Of a DNA stretch of 64,000 nt, positions 9,364 through 17,817 are shown one piece after another (within the stretch, counting starts at the first letter, position 1; the number at the start of each line of letters is the position of its first letter). The notes beneath the pieces were generated by a model. That model searched no databases. It was given only the letters and a program-made list of their open reading frames with translations, and was not told the DNA's origin. A program made the translations under genes and the position numbers. Source of the stretch: Ferrimonas futtsuensis DSM 18154. GTDB lineage: Bacteria > Pseudomonadota > Gammaproteobacteria > Enterobacterales > Shewanellaceae. The stretch is from positions 1-64,000 of the forward strand of contig NZ_AUGL01000020.1 in assembly GCF_000422645.1 (NCBI RefSeq). Direction: 5' to 3'.

Positions 9364-9837
9364 ATGAAAGCTGACCCGAAAGTGATCACCCACCTGAATA
9401 AGGTGCTGTTCAACGAACTCATCGCCATCAATCAGTACTTCCTTCATGCCCGTATGTACAAGGACTGGGGCCTGAAGCGGATCGCCGATAAAGAGTACGA
9501 CGAGTCAATCGATGAGATGAAGCACGCCGACAAGCTGATCGAGCGGATTCTGTTCCTCGAAGGGCTGCCCAATCTCCAGAGCCTGGGGAAACTGCGCATC
9601 GGCGAGAACACCAAAGAGATGCTGGAGTGCGATCTGGCCCTGGAGATGGATGCCATCGGAGATCTGAAGGAAGCGATCGCCTACTGCAAATCGGTGCGCG
9701 ATTATGTCAGCGGCGAACTGCTGGACGACATCCTCGAGGATGAAGAGGAACATGTGGACTGGCTGGAGACCCAGCTGGAGCTGATCGACAAGATGGGGAT
9801 CCAAAACTATCTGCAAACCCAGAACATCGACGAATAG
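9364..9837 (+). CDS. bfr: Bacterioferritin
   Basis: The heme-containing, 24-subunit iron-storage protein, 157 residues against 158 in E. coli. The ferroxidase diiron ligands are all in place: E18, E51, H54, E94, E127 and H130. The heme-bridging methionine is M52. The sequence folds as a four-helix bundle with no signal. It pairs with bfd and has its own TTGACA-type promoter in the gap between them. A bidirectional hairpin terminator follows after 17 bp. Confidence 0.97.
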   Translation: MKADPKVITHLNKVLFNELIAINQYFLHARMYKDWGLKRIADKEYDESIDEMKHADKLIERILFLEGLPNLQSLGKLRIGENTKEMLECDLALEMDAIGDLKEAIAYCKSVRDYVSGELLDDILEDEEEHVDWLETQLELIDKMGIQNYLQTQNIDE

Positions 9838-9850
9838 CAGTTCCCCACAA

Positions 9851-9885
9851 AGAAAGAGCGGCCTGAGCCGCTCTTGCTGTTTCTA
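9851..9885. terminator. Bidirectional terminator between bfr and the zinc-type permease gene
   Basis: An 8-bp perfect stem AGAGCGGC (9855-9862) / GCCGCTCT (9867-9874) has a 4-base loop. The reverse strand continues into TTTCTTTG and the forward strand into TTGCTGTTTCT, so it serves bfr and the convergent permease gene. Confidence 0.7.
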
Positions 9886-10668
9886 GGCACTGTGTTGCGC
9901 CTGAGGCAACTCGCCGCCTCGCGCCAAAGTGAGCCTCACCAGGGCACATACCACCGCCAGGGTACAGACTATGGTGGCCCCAGAGGGCAGATCCCAGGTG
10001 GCCGAAGCCCACAACCCCGTCAGATAACCGGTCAGGCCTGCGCCATACCCCAGGACCAAGGCCTTGGTGCCCTTCAACCGGTTCACCGCCAGTGCTGGCA
10101 GGATCAGGCTGGAGAACACCAGATAAACCCCCACCAACTGCACCGAAAAGGTGATCATCAGGGCAAACAGGGGATAGAAGGCACGGCCATTGAGCAGGGC
10201 CGGACGCCACAGCAGCAGCAGCAGAACCAGAGCGGTACACAGACCGGGCAGCTTGAGAGCGGGCCAGTCGGTCCAGAGGATCTGCCCGGACAGCAGCTGT
10301 TTCAGCAGCTCGCCACCATGGGGATCCTTGGCCAGCAGCAGCATGGCGGCCACCGCAGACAGCACATAGAGACAACCAATCATCGCCTCCAGCTCCGCTT
10401 TGGCATGCTTCTCCAACAGGGCAATCAAGCCTGCGCCAAGCAGGGCAAACAGCAGAGGCATCCACAATCCGGAGCCAGCCAGGTGCGCCAGCTCATGATG
10501 CGTGGACGCGAATACCGCCCCCAATGCGGCGATCTGGGCGATCGCCAGGTCGATAAAGATGATCCCCCGGGCCAGCACCTGCCGCCCCATCACCACATGG
10601 CTAGCCAGCACCAGGGTGCCCGCCGCCAGGGCCGGCAACAAAATGCTGAACATGGTGAGATCAAACAT
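9883..10668 (-). CDS. Metal ABC transporter permease, ZnuB-like
   Basis: A polytopic inner-membrane permease of the ABC-3 family (ZnuB/MntB), 261 residues, the same length as E. coli ZnuB, with about eight hydrophobic segments and a hydrophilic end. The reading frame stays open 49 codons further upstream, but that part is the other-frame image of the binding-protein gene; the ATG at 10668 gives the family's proper N-terminus. It overlaps the binding-protein gene by 8 bp, so the two are coupled. No ATPase gene lies between or beside them, so the transporter must borrow one encoded elsewhere. It would move Zn(II), or possibly Mn(II), inward. Confidence 0.88.
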   Translation of the reverse strand: MFDLTMFSILLPALAAGTLVLASHVVMGRQVLARGIIFIDLAIAQIAALGAVFASTHHELAHLAGSGLWMPLLFALLGAGLIALLEKHAKAELEAMIGCLYVLSAVAAMLLLAKDPHGGELLKQLLSGQILWTDWPALKLPGLCTALVLLLLLWRPALLNGRAFYPLFALMITFSVQLVGVYLVFSSLILPALAVNRLKGTKALVLGYGAGLTGYLTGLWASATWDLPSGATIVCTLAVVCALVRLTLARGGELPQAQHSA

Positions 10669-11572
10669 CTTTATTCTCCAGAGTTTCCAACAGCATCCGG
10701 ATGTTGGTGTCATACAGCTGGAACAGATCGTCCGCCTCCTCGCCCCCCGGACCAAAAGGCAGCTGCAGCACAGGAAGCCTGGCTCGCTGGCCCAGCCACT
10801 GGGCGCCACGGCCATCCTGATAGCCGGTGTAGATCACCGCGATAATGGGGGTCGACTCGGTCAGTTTCAGCAGCTGCGCCAGATGCCCTGTGGTGGGGGG
10901 CAAACCGGGCTTGGGCTCGAGATCACCGGCCTGATCGATGCCCAGCCAGTCAAACAGGTACTGAAAACTGGAGTGGTAAGCGATCACCTTCTTGCCCTTG
11001 AGCGGAGCAGCAAGAGTCTCCCAACGCGCAGTCGCCTCTGACCAGCGCTGGCTGAAATCGGCCAGGTTGGCCTGGTAGTCACTCTGATGCGCCGGGTCCA
11101 GCTCCACCAGCTTGGCAGTCACCGCTTTCGCAATGGACTGCACCCGCTCAGGGGAGAAGTGGAAGTGGGGGTTACCTCCGGCGTGAACATCGCCCATGGA
11201 ACGGTCCACCTTATCCAACTTACCCAAGGCATCCACATGATCGGCAGCGTAGAGCATGCCTGACTGGCCATCACGAACCTTAGGATTATTGGCCTTCATC
11301 TGCAGCATGGGCAACCAGCCCACCTCCAGTTCGGCGCCGGCACAGATCGCCAGATCGGCGCGGCGCAGCTTGGAGATCAGGCTGGGCCTGGCCTGCACAT
11401 GGTGAGGGTCCTGCAGAGCCGTTGTGGCACTGGAAACCCTGGCCTGAGGCGCCAGCTCCTTAACCAGGGCGGCATACTCAGGCTCGCAGGTGAAGATACT
11501 GAGCGCCCAGGCTTGGGGCGCTGCAAACAGCGCCGCCAGCACGGGCAAGGTCCATTTAGAACTGATGCGCAC
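10661..11572 (-). CDS. Zinc-type ABC transporter substrate-binding protein, ZnuA-like
   Basis: A 303-residue periplasmic cluster A-I metal-binding protein. A signal peptide of about 23 residues ends in AWA. Histidines at the family's metal-site positions are visible in DPHHVQARPS, GNPHFHFSPE and AYHSSF. It lacks the long His-rich loop of E. coli ZnuA; the His-rich sequence is instead in the porin encoded just upstream. The start is GTG at 11572, with AGGAG 7 bp upstream; it overlaps the end of the porin gene by 17 bp. Zinc is the likeliest ligand, but manganese cannot be excluded from sequence. Confidence 0.88.
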   Translation of the reverse strand: MRISSKWTLPVLAALFAAPQAWALSIFTCEPEYAALVKELAPQARVSSATTALQDPHHVQARPSLISKLRRADLAICAGAELEVGWLPMLQMKANNPKVRDGQSGMLYAADHVDALGKLDKVDRSMGDVHAGGNPHFHFSPERVQSIAKAVTAKLVELDPAHQSDYQANLADFSQRWSEATARWETLAAPLKGKKVIAYHSSFQYLFDWLGIDQAGDLEPKPGLPPTTGHLAQLLKLTESTPIIAVIYTGYQDGRGAQWLGQRARLPVLQLPFGPGGEEADDLFQLYDTNIRMLLETLENKDV

Positions 11573-12737
11573 CGTGAGCTCCTAATGCCATAACAAATTG
11601 CAGAGTCAGGATCTGGTCATCTTGAGAGCCAAACAGCCCATCGTCCTGGTGGGTGTACTGCAGGCGAACGGTGGAGAAATGGCTGTTGTGCCAGGCGACC
11701 ATCACCTCGGTCTCCTTCAGCTTACCCTCTTCAAAGTGCAGGTGATGCTCGCCATCATGCTCCTCCTCATGGCCCATGGAAGCGGTCAGCTCGCCATAGC
11801 GCACACCGGCAGACCAGTTGGGGGTGAACTGATACACACCGGAGACATACCAGCCCTTGTAATCGGCAGGCAGATTCTCTTCCCCGCCGGACTCTTCAAA
11901 AGGCTTGTCCATCAGCATATATTCTGCAGACAGAGTCAGGAAGTTGTTCTTGTAGTTACCGTTGGGTGCCCACTTATACACGGCATCCAGGCTGTAGAGG
12001 TCACGGCCGGTCAGGGAAGCACTGTGGCTGTGGCCGGCATGGGCGTCAGCCTCGTCGGCGTGCTCCTCATGTTCCTCCTCTTCATGCTCCTCATTGTGAC
12101 CCTGACCATTTTCATTGCGCAGCCAGGAGAAGCCCAGCTGCCAGCTGTGGTCGGTGCCCCAGTCGCCACCCAGCTTGGTGTACAGGTGGTAGACCCCAAC
12201 GCTTTCCAGGTCAGACTCTTCGATACCCTCCGCCTGCAGGCTGTCGCCGGAGAACCCTTCCGCGCCCAGTACCCAGTAGGTCTCGGTGGGGGCAACCCAG
12301 TTCAGGCGCAGACCGTCATCGAAGTAATGACCGCCCAGGAAGGCGCGATAGATGGCTGGACGCTCAACGAAGGAGTCGGCGTGAAGGTGCTGGCTGTTCA
12401 GGTAACCCAGATCTGACAGGAAGCGACCACCACGGATGGAGAGTCCCCCCGGCAGACCCAGGGTCTGGATGAAGGCTTCCTCCAGCTCCACTTCGGTGTC
12501 ACCGTCGTGGGTTTCCAGCACGGTAGTCAGTTTGCCGTAGAACTGGTCGTCGATGGCGCCACTGATGGCCAGCTCGGTTTCACCCAGGCCCAGACCATCT
12601 TCACGGCCGCCCAGGGCGCGGTCGCCGTCCTGATAGTAGCCATCCAGCACGACGCTGATGGCGGGGTTGTTGGCAGCAAAGACGGAGGCAGATGCGCAGG
12701 CCAGAACCAGGCCTGCGGTAACAGCATTCAGTTTCAT
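11556..12737 (-). CDS. Outer-membrane porin-like protein with His/Glu-rich loops
   Basis: A 393-residue predicted beta-barrel with a signal peptide (ending VFA) and alternating aromatic strands, finishing near a C-terminal Phe (AHQF). Two loops are rich in histidine and acid: the larger, around residues 210-235, packs about seven His among Glu and Asp and ends in AGHSHS; the second (EEEHDGEHHLHFEE) lies around residue 340. Such loops are expected to bind Zn(II) or similar ions. It is the gene before the binding protein and permease and overlaps them, so it probably brings the metal across the outer membrane without TonB. I do not recognise a named family with certainty. Confidence 0.75.
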   Translation of the reverse strand: MKLNAVTAGLVLACASASVFAANNPAISVVLDGYYQDGDRALGGREDGLGLGETELAISGAIDDQFYGKLTTVLETHDGDTEVELEEAFIQTLGLPGGLSIRGGRFLSDLGYLNSQHLHADSFVERPAIYRAFLGGHYFDDGLRLNWVAPTETYWVLGAEGFSGDSLQAEGIEESDLESVGVYHLYTKLGGDWGTDHSWQLGFSWLRNENGQGHNEEHEEEEHEEHADEADAHAGHSHSASLTGRDLYSLDAVYKWAPNGNYKNNFLTLSAEYMLMDKPFEESGGEENLPADYKGWYVSGVYQFTPNWSAGVRYGELTASMGHEEEHDGEHHLHFEEGKLKETEVMVAWHNSHFSTVRLQYTHQDDGLFGSQDDQILTLQFVMALGAHGAHQF

Positions 12738-12822
12738 TGTTGTTTGTTCCTAAGAGTCGCATAGGGTCACGCCCTCCATAGGACATGACGGAAAAATAAA
12801 CATATATTTTGGGTATAACGAC

Positions 12823-13101
12823 TTAGGACAAAGGAGGGCCGCGAATGACGCAACGCCGCTGCGGCCCAACCTGAGGCTGGCACGTATCGACAGCAAGGGG
12901 TTGCGGCTGAACCGACGGCTGAAACGCCAGGGGCAGAGAGGGAGTCAGTGCCTTGGACTGATGATCCCCGTGGAAACACCAGGCACATTGAACCAGATCC
13001 TGGTGAACATCAAAGTGATAAACAGCATGAGCCGGGGCCGCCAGTGACAGGACCAGCACCCAGAGCACCATCAACTTTGTCAGAAGGGTCCTGTAGCTCA
13101 T
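12823..13101 (-). CDS. Small periplasmic zinc-chaperone-like protein
   Basis: A 92-residue secreted protein with a clear signal peptide (about 1-26, ending AHA), then a short H-x-D-x-H-Q-D-x4-C-x2-C-x-H-x-D-H cluster near residues 29-46, and a C-terminus of RGPP followed by two or three residues. Small proteins of this outline (DUF2946/DUF2607 type) occur beside zinc-uptake genes in Vibrio and Shewanella and are sometimes called zinc chaperones. It is the first gene of the leftward zinc cluster, 85 bp before the porin gene. A metal-handling role is inferred from the ligand cluster and position. Confidence 0.6.
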   Translation of the reverse strand: MSYRTLLTKLMVLWVLVLSLAAPAHAVYHFDVHQDLVQCAWCFHGDHQSKALTPSLPLAFQPSVQPQPLAVDTCQPQVGPQRRCVIRGPPLS

Positions 13102-13218
13102 GCAGTTTTGAATTTGACTGAATTGAGGCCATGGTAGCCGCTAACGATGACACCCACAAGTCAGCGACAGGGAGTCAACCGCAATCGAAAGCGTAAGAAA
13201 AAATTATCCTGGGTCGGT

Positions 13219-14199
13219 TCACGCTCTGGAAACCGGGAACGCGATCACCCCATCGATATGACTCTCCCCCTGGGCCAGCATGACCAGGCGGTCCACCCCC
13301 AAAGCCACCCCGGCGCAGTCGGGCAGGCCCGAAGCAAGCGCCTGAATCAGGCGATGATCTATCGGTCTCTCAGGCAGCCCTGCCTGAAGACGCTTGCCAT
13401 TATCCGCCTCAAAACGACGCAACTGTTCCTCGGCATCACTGAGTTCATGGAAGCCATTGGCCAGCTCAATGCCTTTGAAATAGACCTCGAAGCGTTCCGC
13501 GACCCTGTGATCCGTGGGGCTGATGCGGGCCAAGGCCGCCTGACTGGCGGGGAAGTCGAAAACAAAACAGGGGCGATCCTGACCGATCACCGGTTCCACC
13601 ACCATGGAAAACAGCAGTTGCAGCAGGGTATCCAGATCGTCTTCGATCTCGGCGATGTCCCCCAGGCCATGCTCCCGGCAGCAGCTCTTGAGGACTGTCA
13701 GATCTCGAGCAAGAGGATCCACCCCGGTCACCTGGATGAACACCTGTTGGTAACTCAACCGCTCAGGCTCGGCGCAGTTCAGCACCATCTGCAACAGCTC
13801 CGCCATCTCATCCATCAACTGGTGGTGATCGAAACCTGGCCGGTACCACTCAAGCATGGTGAATTCCGGGTTGTGATGCCGTCCCGCCTCCTCGTTGCGG
13901 AAGCTCTTGCAAAGCTGATAGATGGCACCACTGCCGGCGCACAGCAGTCGCTTCATATGAAACTCTGGTGAGGTCATCAGGTAGAGAGGCACCCCTTCGG
14001 CGGCACCCGGCCCCACGAAACGGGTGTCGAAGCTGTGCAGGTGCAGATCGGTCGTCGCCGCCCGGGAGAGGGCGGGGGTATCCACCTCCATCACGTCGCG
14101 CTGAGCGAAGAAGTGGCGAATGCCGGCCATCAGTTGGGCTCGCTGCCTGAGGTTAGCCAGGGGTGCCGTGGGTTGCCAATCTTGGCTTGAGGTCGCCAT
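13219..14199 (-). CDS. epmA: EF-P (R)-beta-lysine ligase
   Basis: A class II lysyl-tRNA-synthetase paralogue without an anticodon-binding domain (also PoxA, GenX, YjeA) that attaches (R)-beta-lysine to EF-P. The 326-residue length equals E. coli EpmA (325). Class II motif 2 ([20 protein letters not shown]) and motif 3 ([12 protein letters not shown]) are both clear. The ATG at 14199 has GGAG six bases upstream and gives the family's N-terminus; the frame's earlier ATG would add 13 unlikely residues. efp lies just upstream on the same strand, with a terminator hairpin in the gap. Confidence 0.96.
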   Translation of the reverse strand: MATSSQDWQPTAPLANLRQRAQLMAGIRHFFAQRDVMEVDTPALSRAATTDLHLHSFDTRFVGPGAAEGVPLYLMTSPEFHMKRLLCAGSGAIYQLCKSFRNEEAGRHHNPEFTMLEWYRPGFDHHQLMDEMAELLQMVLNCAEPERLSYQQVFIQVTGVDPLARDLTVLKSCCREHGLGDIAEIEDDLDTLLQLLFSMVVEPVIGQDRPCFVFDFPASQAALARISPTDHRVAERFEVYFKGIELANGFHELSDAEEQLRRFEADNGKRLQAGLPERPIDHRLIQALASGLPDCAGVALGVDRLVMLAQGESHIDGVIAFPVSRA

Positions 14200-14215
14200 T
14201 GGGGTCTCCATAAAC

Positions 14216-14243
14216 AAAAACAGTGGGCCTTGGCCCACTGTTT
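14216..14243 (-). terminator. Terminator between efp and epmA
   Basis: AAACAGTGGGCC (14218-14229) pairs with GGCCCACTGTTT (14232-14243); on the reverse strand it is followed by TTTTTGTTT. It lies after the efp stop and just before the epmA start, so most efp transcripts should end here and only some read through into epmA. Confidence 0.8.
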
Positions 14244-14265
14244 ATCTCACAAGCGTCCGCTGCGA

Positions 14266-14838
14266 TTACTTAGTGCGAACACGCTCGACGTATTCACCGG
14301 TGCGGGTATCCACTTTCACCATCTCACCGATCTGGATGAACAGGGGTACGCGAACCACGGCGCCAGTGGACAGGGTGGCAGGCTTGCCGCCGGTGCCCTG
14401 GGTGTCGCCCTTCAGGCCAGGATCGGTCTCGGTCACTTCCAGGGTCACGAAGTTGGGCGGAGTCACCACGATGGGGTTGTCGTTCCACACGGTGATGGTG
14501 CAGACATCCTGCTCCACCAGCCACTTCTCGGCGTCACCCACAGCCTTGGCATCGGCCGCGATCTGCTCGAAGGTGTCGTTGTTCATGAAGTGCCAGAACT
14601 CACCGTCGTTGTACAGGTAAGCCAGGTCATGATCCATCACATCCGCCGCTTCCACGGATTCGCCGGACTTAAAGGTTTTCTCCAGCACCTTGCCTGTGAG
14701 CAATTTGCGGATTTTTACGCGGTTAAAGGCCTGGCCTTTGCCAGGCTTTACAAACTCGTTCTCAATGATGTTGCACGGCTCGCCATCCAGCATTATCTTT
14801 AGGCCGGAGCGAAATTCGTTCGTTGAGTAAGAAGCCAT
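14266..14838 (-). CDS. efp: Elongation factor P
   Basis: The tRNA-shaped factor that relieves ribosome stalling at polyproline, 190 residues (188 in E. coli), made of an N-terminal KOW-like domain and two OB domains. The lysine that receives beta-lysine is K34 in the PGKGQAF loop, matching E. coli. The reading frame is open 32 codons further upstream but those codons overlap the divergent epmB leader; MASYSTNEF is the family's N-terminus. It is divergent from epmB by 41 bp and followed by epmA, so the substrate and both modifying enzymes are side by side. Confidence 0.98.
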   Translation of the reverse strand: MASYSTNEFRSGLKIMLDGEPCNIIENEFVKPGKGQAFNRVKIRKLLTGKVLEKTFKSGESVEAADVMDHDLAYLYNDGEFWHFMNNDTFEQIAADAKAVGDAEKWLVEQDVCTITVWNDNPIVVTPPNFVTLEVTETDPGLKGDTQGTGGKPATLSTGAVVRVPLFIQIGEMVKVDTRTGEYVERVRTK

Positions 14839-14879
14839 TATTTTCTCTTCCAACAGGTCGTTTTGACGTCTAACGGTAA

Positions 14880-15893
14880 ATGATAACCCGAAATTCCCTG
14901 AATTTGCACGACTGCTGGCAACAGGAGTTGGCACAAGCCTATACAGATCCCAAACTGCTGCTCGAAGCCCTGGATCTCGACCCCGAAAGCTTCACCGAAG
15001 AGATCGCGGCTCGCGCTCTGTTTCCCATGCGGGTTCCCCGCCCCTTCGTGGCCGCCATGGAAAAGGGCAATCCCAGAGATCCGCTGCTGCTGCAGGTGCT
15101 CCCCGCAGCGAGAGAGTTTGAGCAAGTAGCCGGGTACAGTCCCGACCCGCTGGAGGAGCAGGCCTCCGCGCTGCCCGGCATACTGCACAAATATCGCAGC
15201 CGGGCCCTGCTGATGCTCAAGGGCGGCTGCGCCGTGAACTGCCGCTACTGTTTCCGGCGCCATTTCCCCTATGGGGAGAACCAACTGAGCGGGTCGGCGA
15301 TGGAGCAGGCAATCGACTACCTGGCATCAGACACCCAACTCAACGAGGTGATTCTGTCCGGCGGCGATCCCCTGATGGCCAAAGACGCCCACCTGCAGAG
15401 GCTGTTTGGACGGCTGGAGGCTCTGCCTCACCTGACCCGGCTGAGAATCCACACCAGATTGCCTGTGGTGCTGCCAGCCAGACTGACCGCCGAGCTGGGG
15501 CAACTGCTCACCGGCACCCGTCTCAAGGCGGTGTTGGTACTGCACATCAACCATCCCAATGAGATCACCCCTGAGCTGCGAGAAAAGCTGCTGGCACTCA
15601 GCCACTCGGGAGTAACCCTGCTGAACCAGTCGGTGCTGCTCCAGGGCGTCAACGACTGCGCCAACGTCCTGGGTCAGCTCAGCGAGGCATTGTTCGACGC
15701 CGGCGTACTGCCCTACTACCTGCACCTGCTCGACAAGGTTCAGGGTGCGGCCCATTTCGATCTGCCGGAATCCCGGGCCCGGGAACTGATGTCCCAACTG
15801 CTCGAAGCCCTGCCCGGGTTTCTGGTGCCCCGGCTGGTGAGAGAGGTTGGCGGGCGCAGCAGCAAGACCCCGGTGGATCTGAACTTGGCCTGA
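14880..15893 (+). CDS. epmB: EF-P beta-lysylation enzyme (lysine 2,3-aminomutase)
   Basis: A radical-SAM, PLP-dependent aminomutase (YjeK) making (R)-beta-lysine for EF-P, 337 residues. The C-x3-C-x2-C cluster motif is visible as CAVNCRYC around residue 118, followed by RRHFPY. The SGGDPL segment and a C-terminal PLP lysine region close to KVQGAAHF are also present. The start codon ATG at 14880 leaves a 41-bp divergent gap to efp, which must hold both promoters. The alpha/beta-fold hydrolase gene follows after 38 bp. Confidence 0.96.
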   Translation: MITRNSLNLHDCWQQELAQAYTDPKLLLEALDLDPESFTEEIAARALFPMRVPRPFVAAMEKGNPRDPLLLQVLPAAREFEQVAGYSPDPLEEQASALPGILHKYRSRALLMLKGGCAVNCRYCFRRHFPYGENQLSGSAMEQAIDYLASDTQLNEVILSGGDPLMAKDAHLQRLFGRLEALPHLTRLRIHTRLPVVLPARLTAELGQLLTGTRLKAVLVLHINHPNEITPELREKLLALSHSGVTLLNQSVLLQGVNDCANVLGQLSEALFDAGVLPYYLHLLDKVQGAAHFDLPESRARELMSQLLEALPGFLVPRLVREVGGRSSKTPVDLNLA

Positions 15894-15931
15894 GGGGTAC
15901 AATTCCGCCAGATTTGGAAGGAGAACCAACT

Positions 15932-16471
15932 ATGTCACTGCTTTGGGTCACCGACATCTGGGGCCAGCACGCCAGTATGAAGGGCCAGATAGAGAGCCTC
16001 AGCCAACACGCCGGGGAGTGTCAGCTGCTCGATCCCTATGCGGGTCAGCCTTTTGCCTTTAACGATCAGCAACAAGCCTACGATTACTTCCTGTGCCGCT
16101 GCAGCAAGCCCGGCTACGTGGACAAGCTGGAGGCCTGGCTGGACGCCCACGATGAGCCGGTGACCCTGCTGGGCTTTTCCGCCGGGGCCAATGCCATCGC
16201 CACCCTGCTGAGCCGCCGCAGCTTCCCCCAGGTCAATAAAACGATCCTGGTCTACGGCAGTGAGCTGCCTGAGTTGGACGGCCCCCTGCCAGTGGAAACC
16301 CACCTGCTGTTGTGCCAGCAAGATAGGGACAGCGAAAAACTGACCCAGGCCCAGTGGCCCGCCAGCATTCAGCTGACAGAGGCACCCCACGGCTTTATCA
16401 ACCCCAGATCACCCGCCTACGACGCCAGCCAGGCAGACCAAGCCTGGGCCTGGATCCAGCAAAAGATCTGA
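15932..16471 (+). CDS. Alpha/beta-hydrolase-like protein (dienelactone-hydrolase type)
   Basis: A 179-residue cytoplasmic protein with a compact alpha/beta-hydrolase outline. The nucleophile elbow is GFSAGA (G-x-S-x-G), a later acidic loop is CQQDRDSEK, and the final catalytic-type His is in APHGFINPRS. This pattern resembles dienelactone hydrolases, but the protein is shorter than usual and the substrate is unknown. The ATG at 15932 has AAGGAGA nine bases upstream, better than the in-frame start six codons earlier. It is convergent with the TraB gene, with only 8 bp between the stops. Confidence 0.7.
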   Translation: MSLLWVTDIWGQHASMKGQIESLSQHAGECQLLDPYAGQPFAFNDQQQAYDYFLCRCSKPGYVDKLEAWLDAHDEPVTLLGFSAGANAIATLLSRRSFPQVNKTILVYGSELPELDGPLPVETHLLLCQQDRDSEKLTQAQWPASIQLTEAPHGFINPRSPAYDASQADQAWAWIQQKI

Positions 16472-16479
16472 GTTGACGA

Positions 16480-17313
16480 TTAGTTGGCAGGGCAGTTGCT
16501 CTGCCAGCAGTCGGTTACCTTGAGTCCCCGCTCTCTGAGCAGAGCAACCACGCTCTCATCGCCCACCAGGTGACCGGCGCCGACCACCACAAAAATGGGC
16601 CCCTTGGCATCCCCAAGCCAGGAGATCAGGGTGTCTCTCATCCCCAGATTGCGTTTCACCATCAACGCCTCCCAAGCCTCAGGCTCCTCGGCGATGTCCT
16701 CGAAGGTGAGCTTTGCCAGCAGGTCGTGATCGCCACTGCGCCACGCATTCAGCAGCGGCCCGACGTCCATGGGCTCCATCGCCCCCTCCAGCATCGCCTG
16801 CTGAGTGGCATCGGACAAACCATCGAACACCCGCATCTGCAACAGCATCCCCTCCAGCTCCCACAGGGGTCTTTGCCCCCGCCGCTCGCTGAAATAGGCC
16901 TCGACGCCCTGGGCAGACTGATAACCCGCACGCGCCATCTCCGCCATCAGCAGCTGTGAGCTCAGGATCCAGGGAGCCAGGTTGGGATCGCACTGCATAC
17001 CCCTCTCGCCGCAGTAGGCCGCCAGCTGGCGGGAGAGGCTGTCCGGGAGGGGGGACTTGGCGTAGAGAAAGGGCTGAATCTGCCGGGCGATCTCCGGATC
17101 CTGGGTATCCGCTTCAAGGGCCAGTACCGTGGAGGCGATGAAGGCCTGCTCGATCTGCTCGGCAAAGGGATAAAAATCTCTCTGGCCCACATGCACCGAG
17201 CCCAGCAACCAGGCTTGCCCCTCACCTCCCTGCACGTGGAAGAAAGGGGGCTTGTCATCTGGGGCCGCGTAAGCCAGGGCGGTAAACAGCAGCAGGGATA
17301 ACAACAGTCGCAT
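16480..17313 (-). CDS. TraB/GumN-family secreted protein
   Basis: A 277-residue protein with a signal peptide (about 1-16, ending AYA). The TraB/GumN domain signatures are present: the GSVHVGQRDFYP opening, ALEAD, and the C-terminal VVGAGHLVGDESV. Four cysteines, two of them near the C-terminus (DCWQSNC), suggest disulphides in the periplasm. The family resembles Tiki-type metalloproteases, with the GSVH histidine, the central Glu and the GAGH histidine as likely active-site residues. Its target in this organism is unknown. It has no same-strand neighbour within 400 bp on the upstream side. Confidence 0.82.
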   Translation of the reverse strand: MRLLLSLLLFTALAYAAPDDKPPFFHVQGGEGQAWLLGSVHVGQRDFYPFAEQIEQAFIASTVLALEADTQDPEIARQIQPFLYAKSPLPDSLSRQLAAYCGERGMQCDPNLAPWILSSQLLMAEMARAGYQSAQGVEAYFSERRGQRPLWELEGMLLQMRVFDGLSDATQQAMLEGAMEPMDVGPLLNAWRSGDHDLLAKLTFEDIAEEPEAWEALMVKRNLGMRDTLISWLGDAKGPIFVVVGAGHLVGDESVVALLRERGLKVTDCWQSNCPAN

Positions 17314-17478
17314 GATCTCTCCAAGACTAGGGGCTAAAACGGCTTTTCTTCATCAGATGAAACCGGATAATAGGGTTCTGAGGCGTGTGGGCCTTTGCGG
17401 GTGGCTTGAGCCAGGCTAACGGCCCCCATCAACACACCCTCGCCGATACTAACTTTTCAGAGCAAGGATTTGGAGTCT

Positions 17479-17796
17479 ATGTCCTACAACCAGGTGATCG
17501 CCCAGTTTAAAGCCACCTTTCAGCAAGCCTACCGTCAAGTGGTTGATGCCGATGCCATGCTCGAGCAGCTGCGTCAGGATGGGCATGGGAAATTTGAATC
17601 TGTCTTTCCGGAAGGCCAGGGTTTTACCACCAAAGCCAACCGCTTTATGCCCTATCTGGAGGAGGTTGTCGGTGAGTTCGATCAGTTTGAAGCGGCACCC
17701 AGCGCCGAGAAACTGCCTTCTCTGGTACAGAAACTGGAGCTGCTGCTCTCCACATTGACGCAGTTTCGCGAATCGATGAAAGCCGCAGGTAAGTGA
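17479..17796 (+). CDS. Conserved hypothetical helical protein
   Basis: A 105-residue soluble protein of predicted alpha-helices throughout, with no cysteine, no signal and no membrane segment; a three-helix bundle is likely. I do not recognise the family. The ATG at 17479 is favoured over an in-frame TTG at 17470; a GGAG lies close ahead, within an AAGGATTTGGAG stretch. It lies alone on the + strand between two leftward genes and ends 21 bp before the convergent VOC gene. No function is proposed. Confidence 0.65.
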   Translation: MSYNQVIAQFKATFQQAYRQVVDADAMLEQLRQDGHGKFESVFPEGQGFTTKANRFMPYLEEVVGEFDQFEAAPSAEKLPSLVQKLELLLSTLTQFRESMKAAGK

Positions 17797-17817
17797 GCGC
17801 TTACAACCGCCAGCCCC

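Noticed and set aside
10669-10815. Longer N-terminus for the ZnuB-like permease
   Set aside because: The extra 49 codons overlap the binding-protein gene in another frame and encode a Cys/Arg-rich stretch unlike any permease; the internal ATG gives the family length.
12796-12822. A Zur box before the His-rich porin
   Set aside because: TATAAC and ACATATA half-sites are present but not properly symmetric, and the spacing differs from known Zur sites. I could not defend it.
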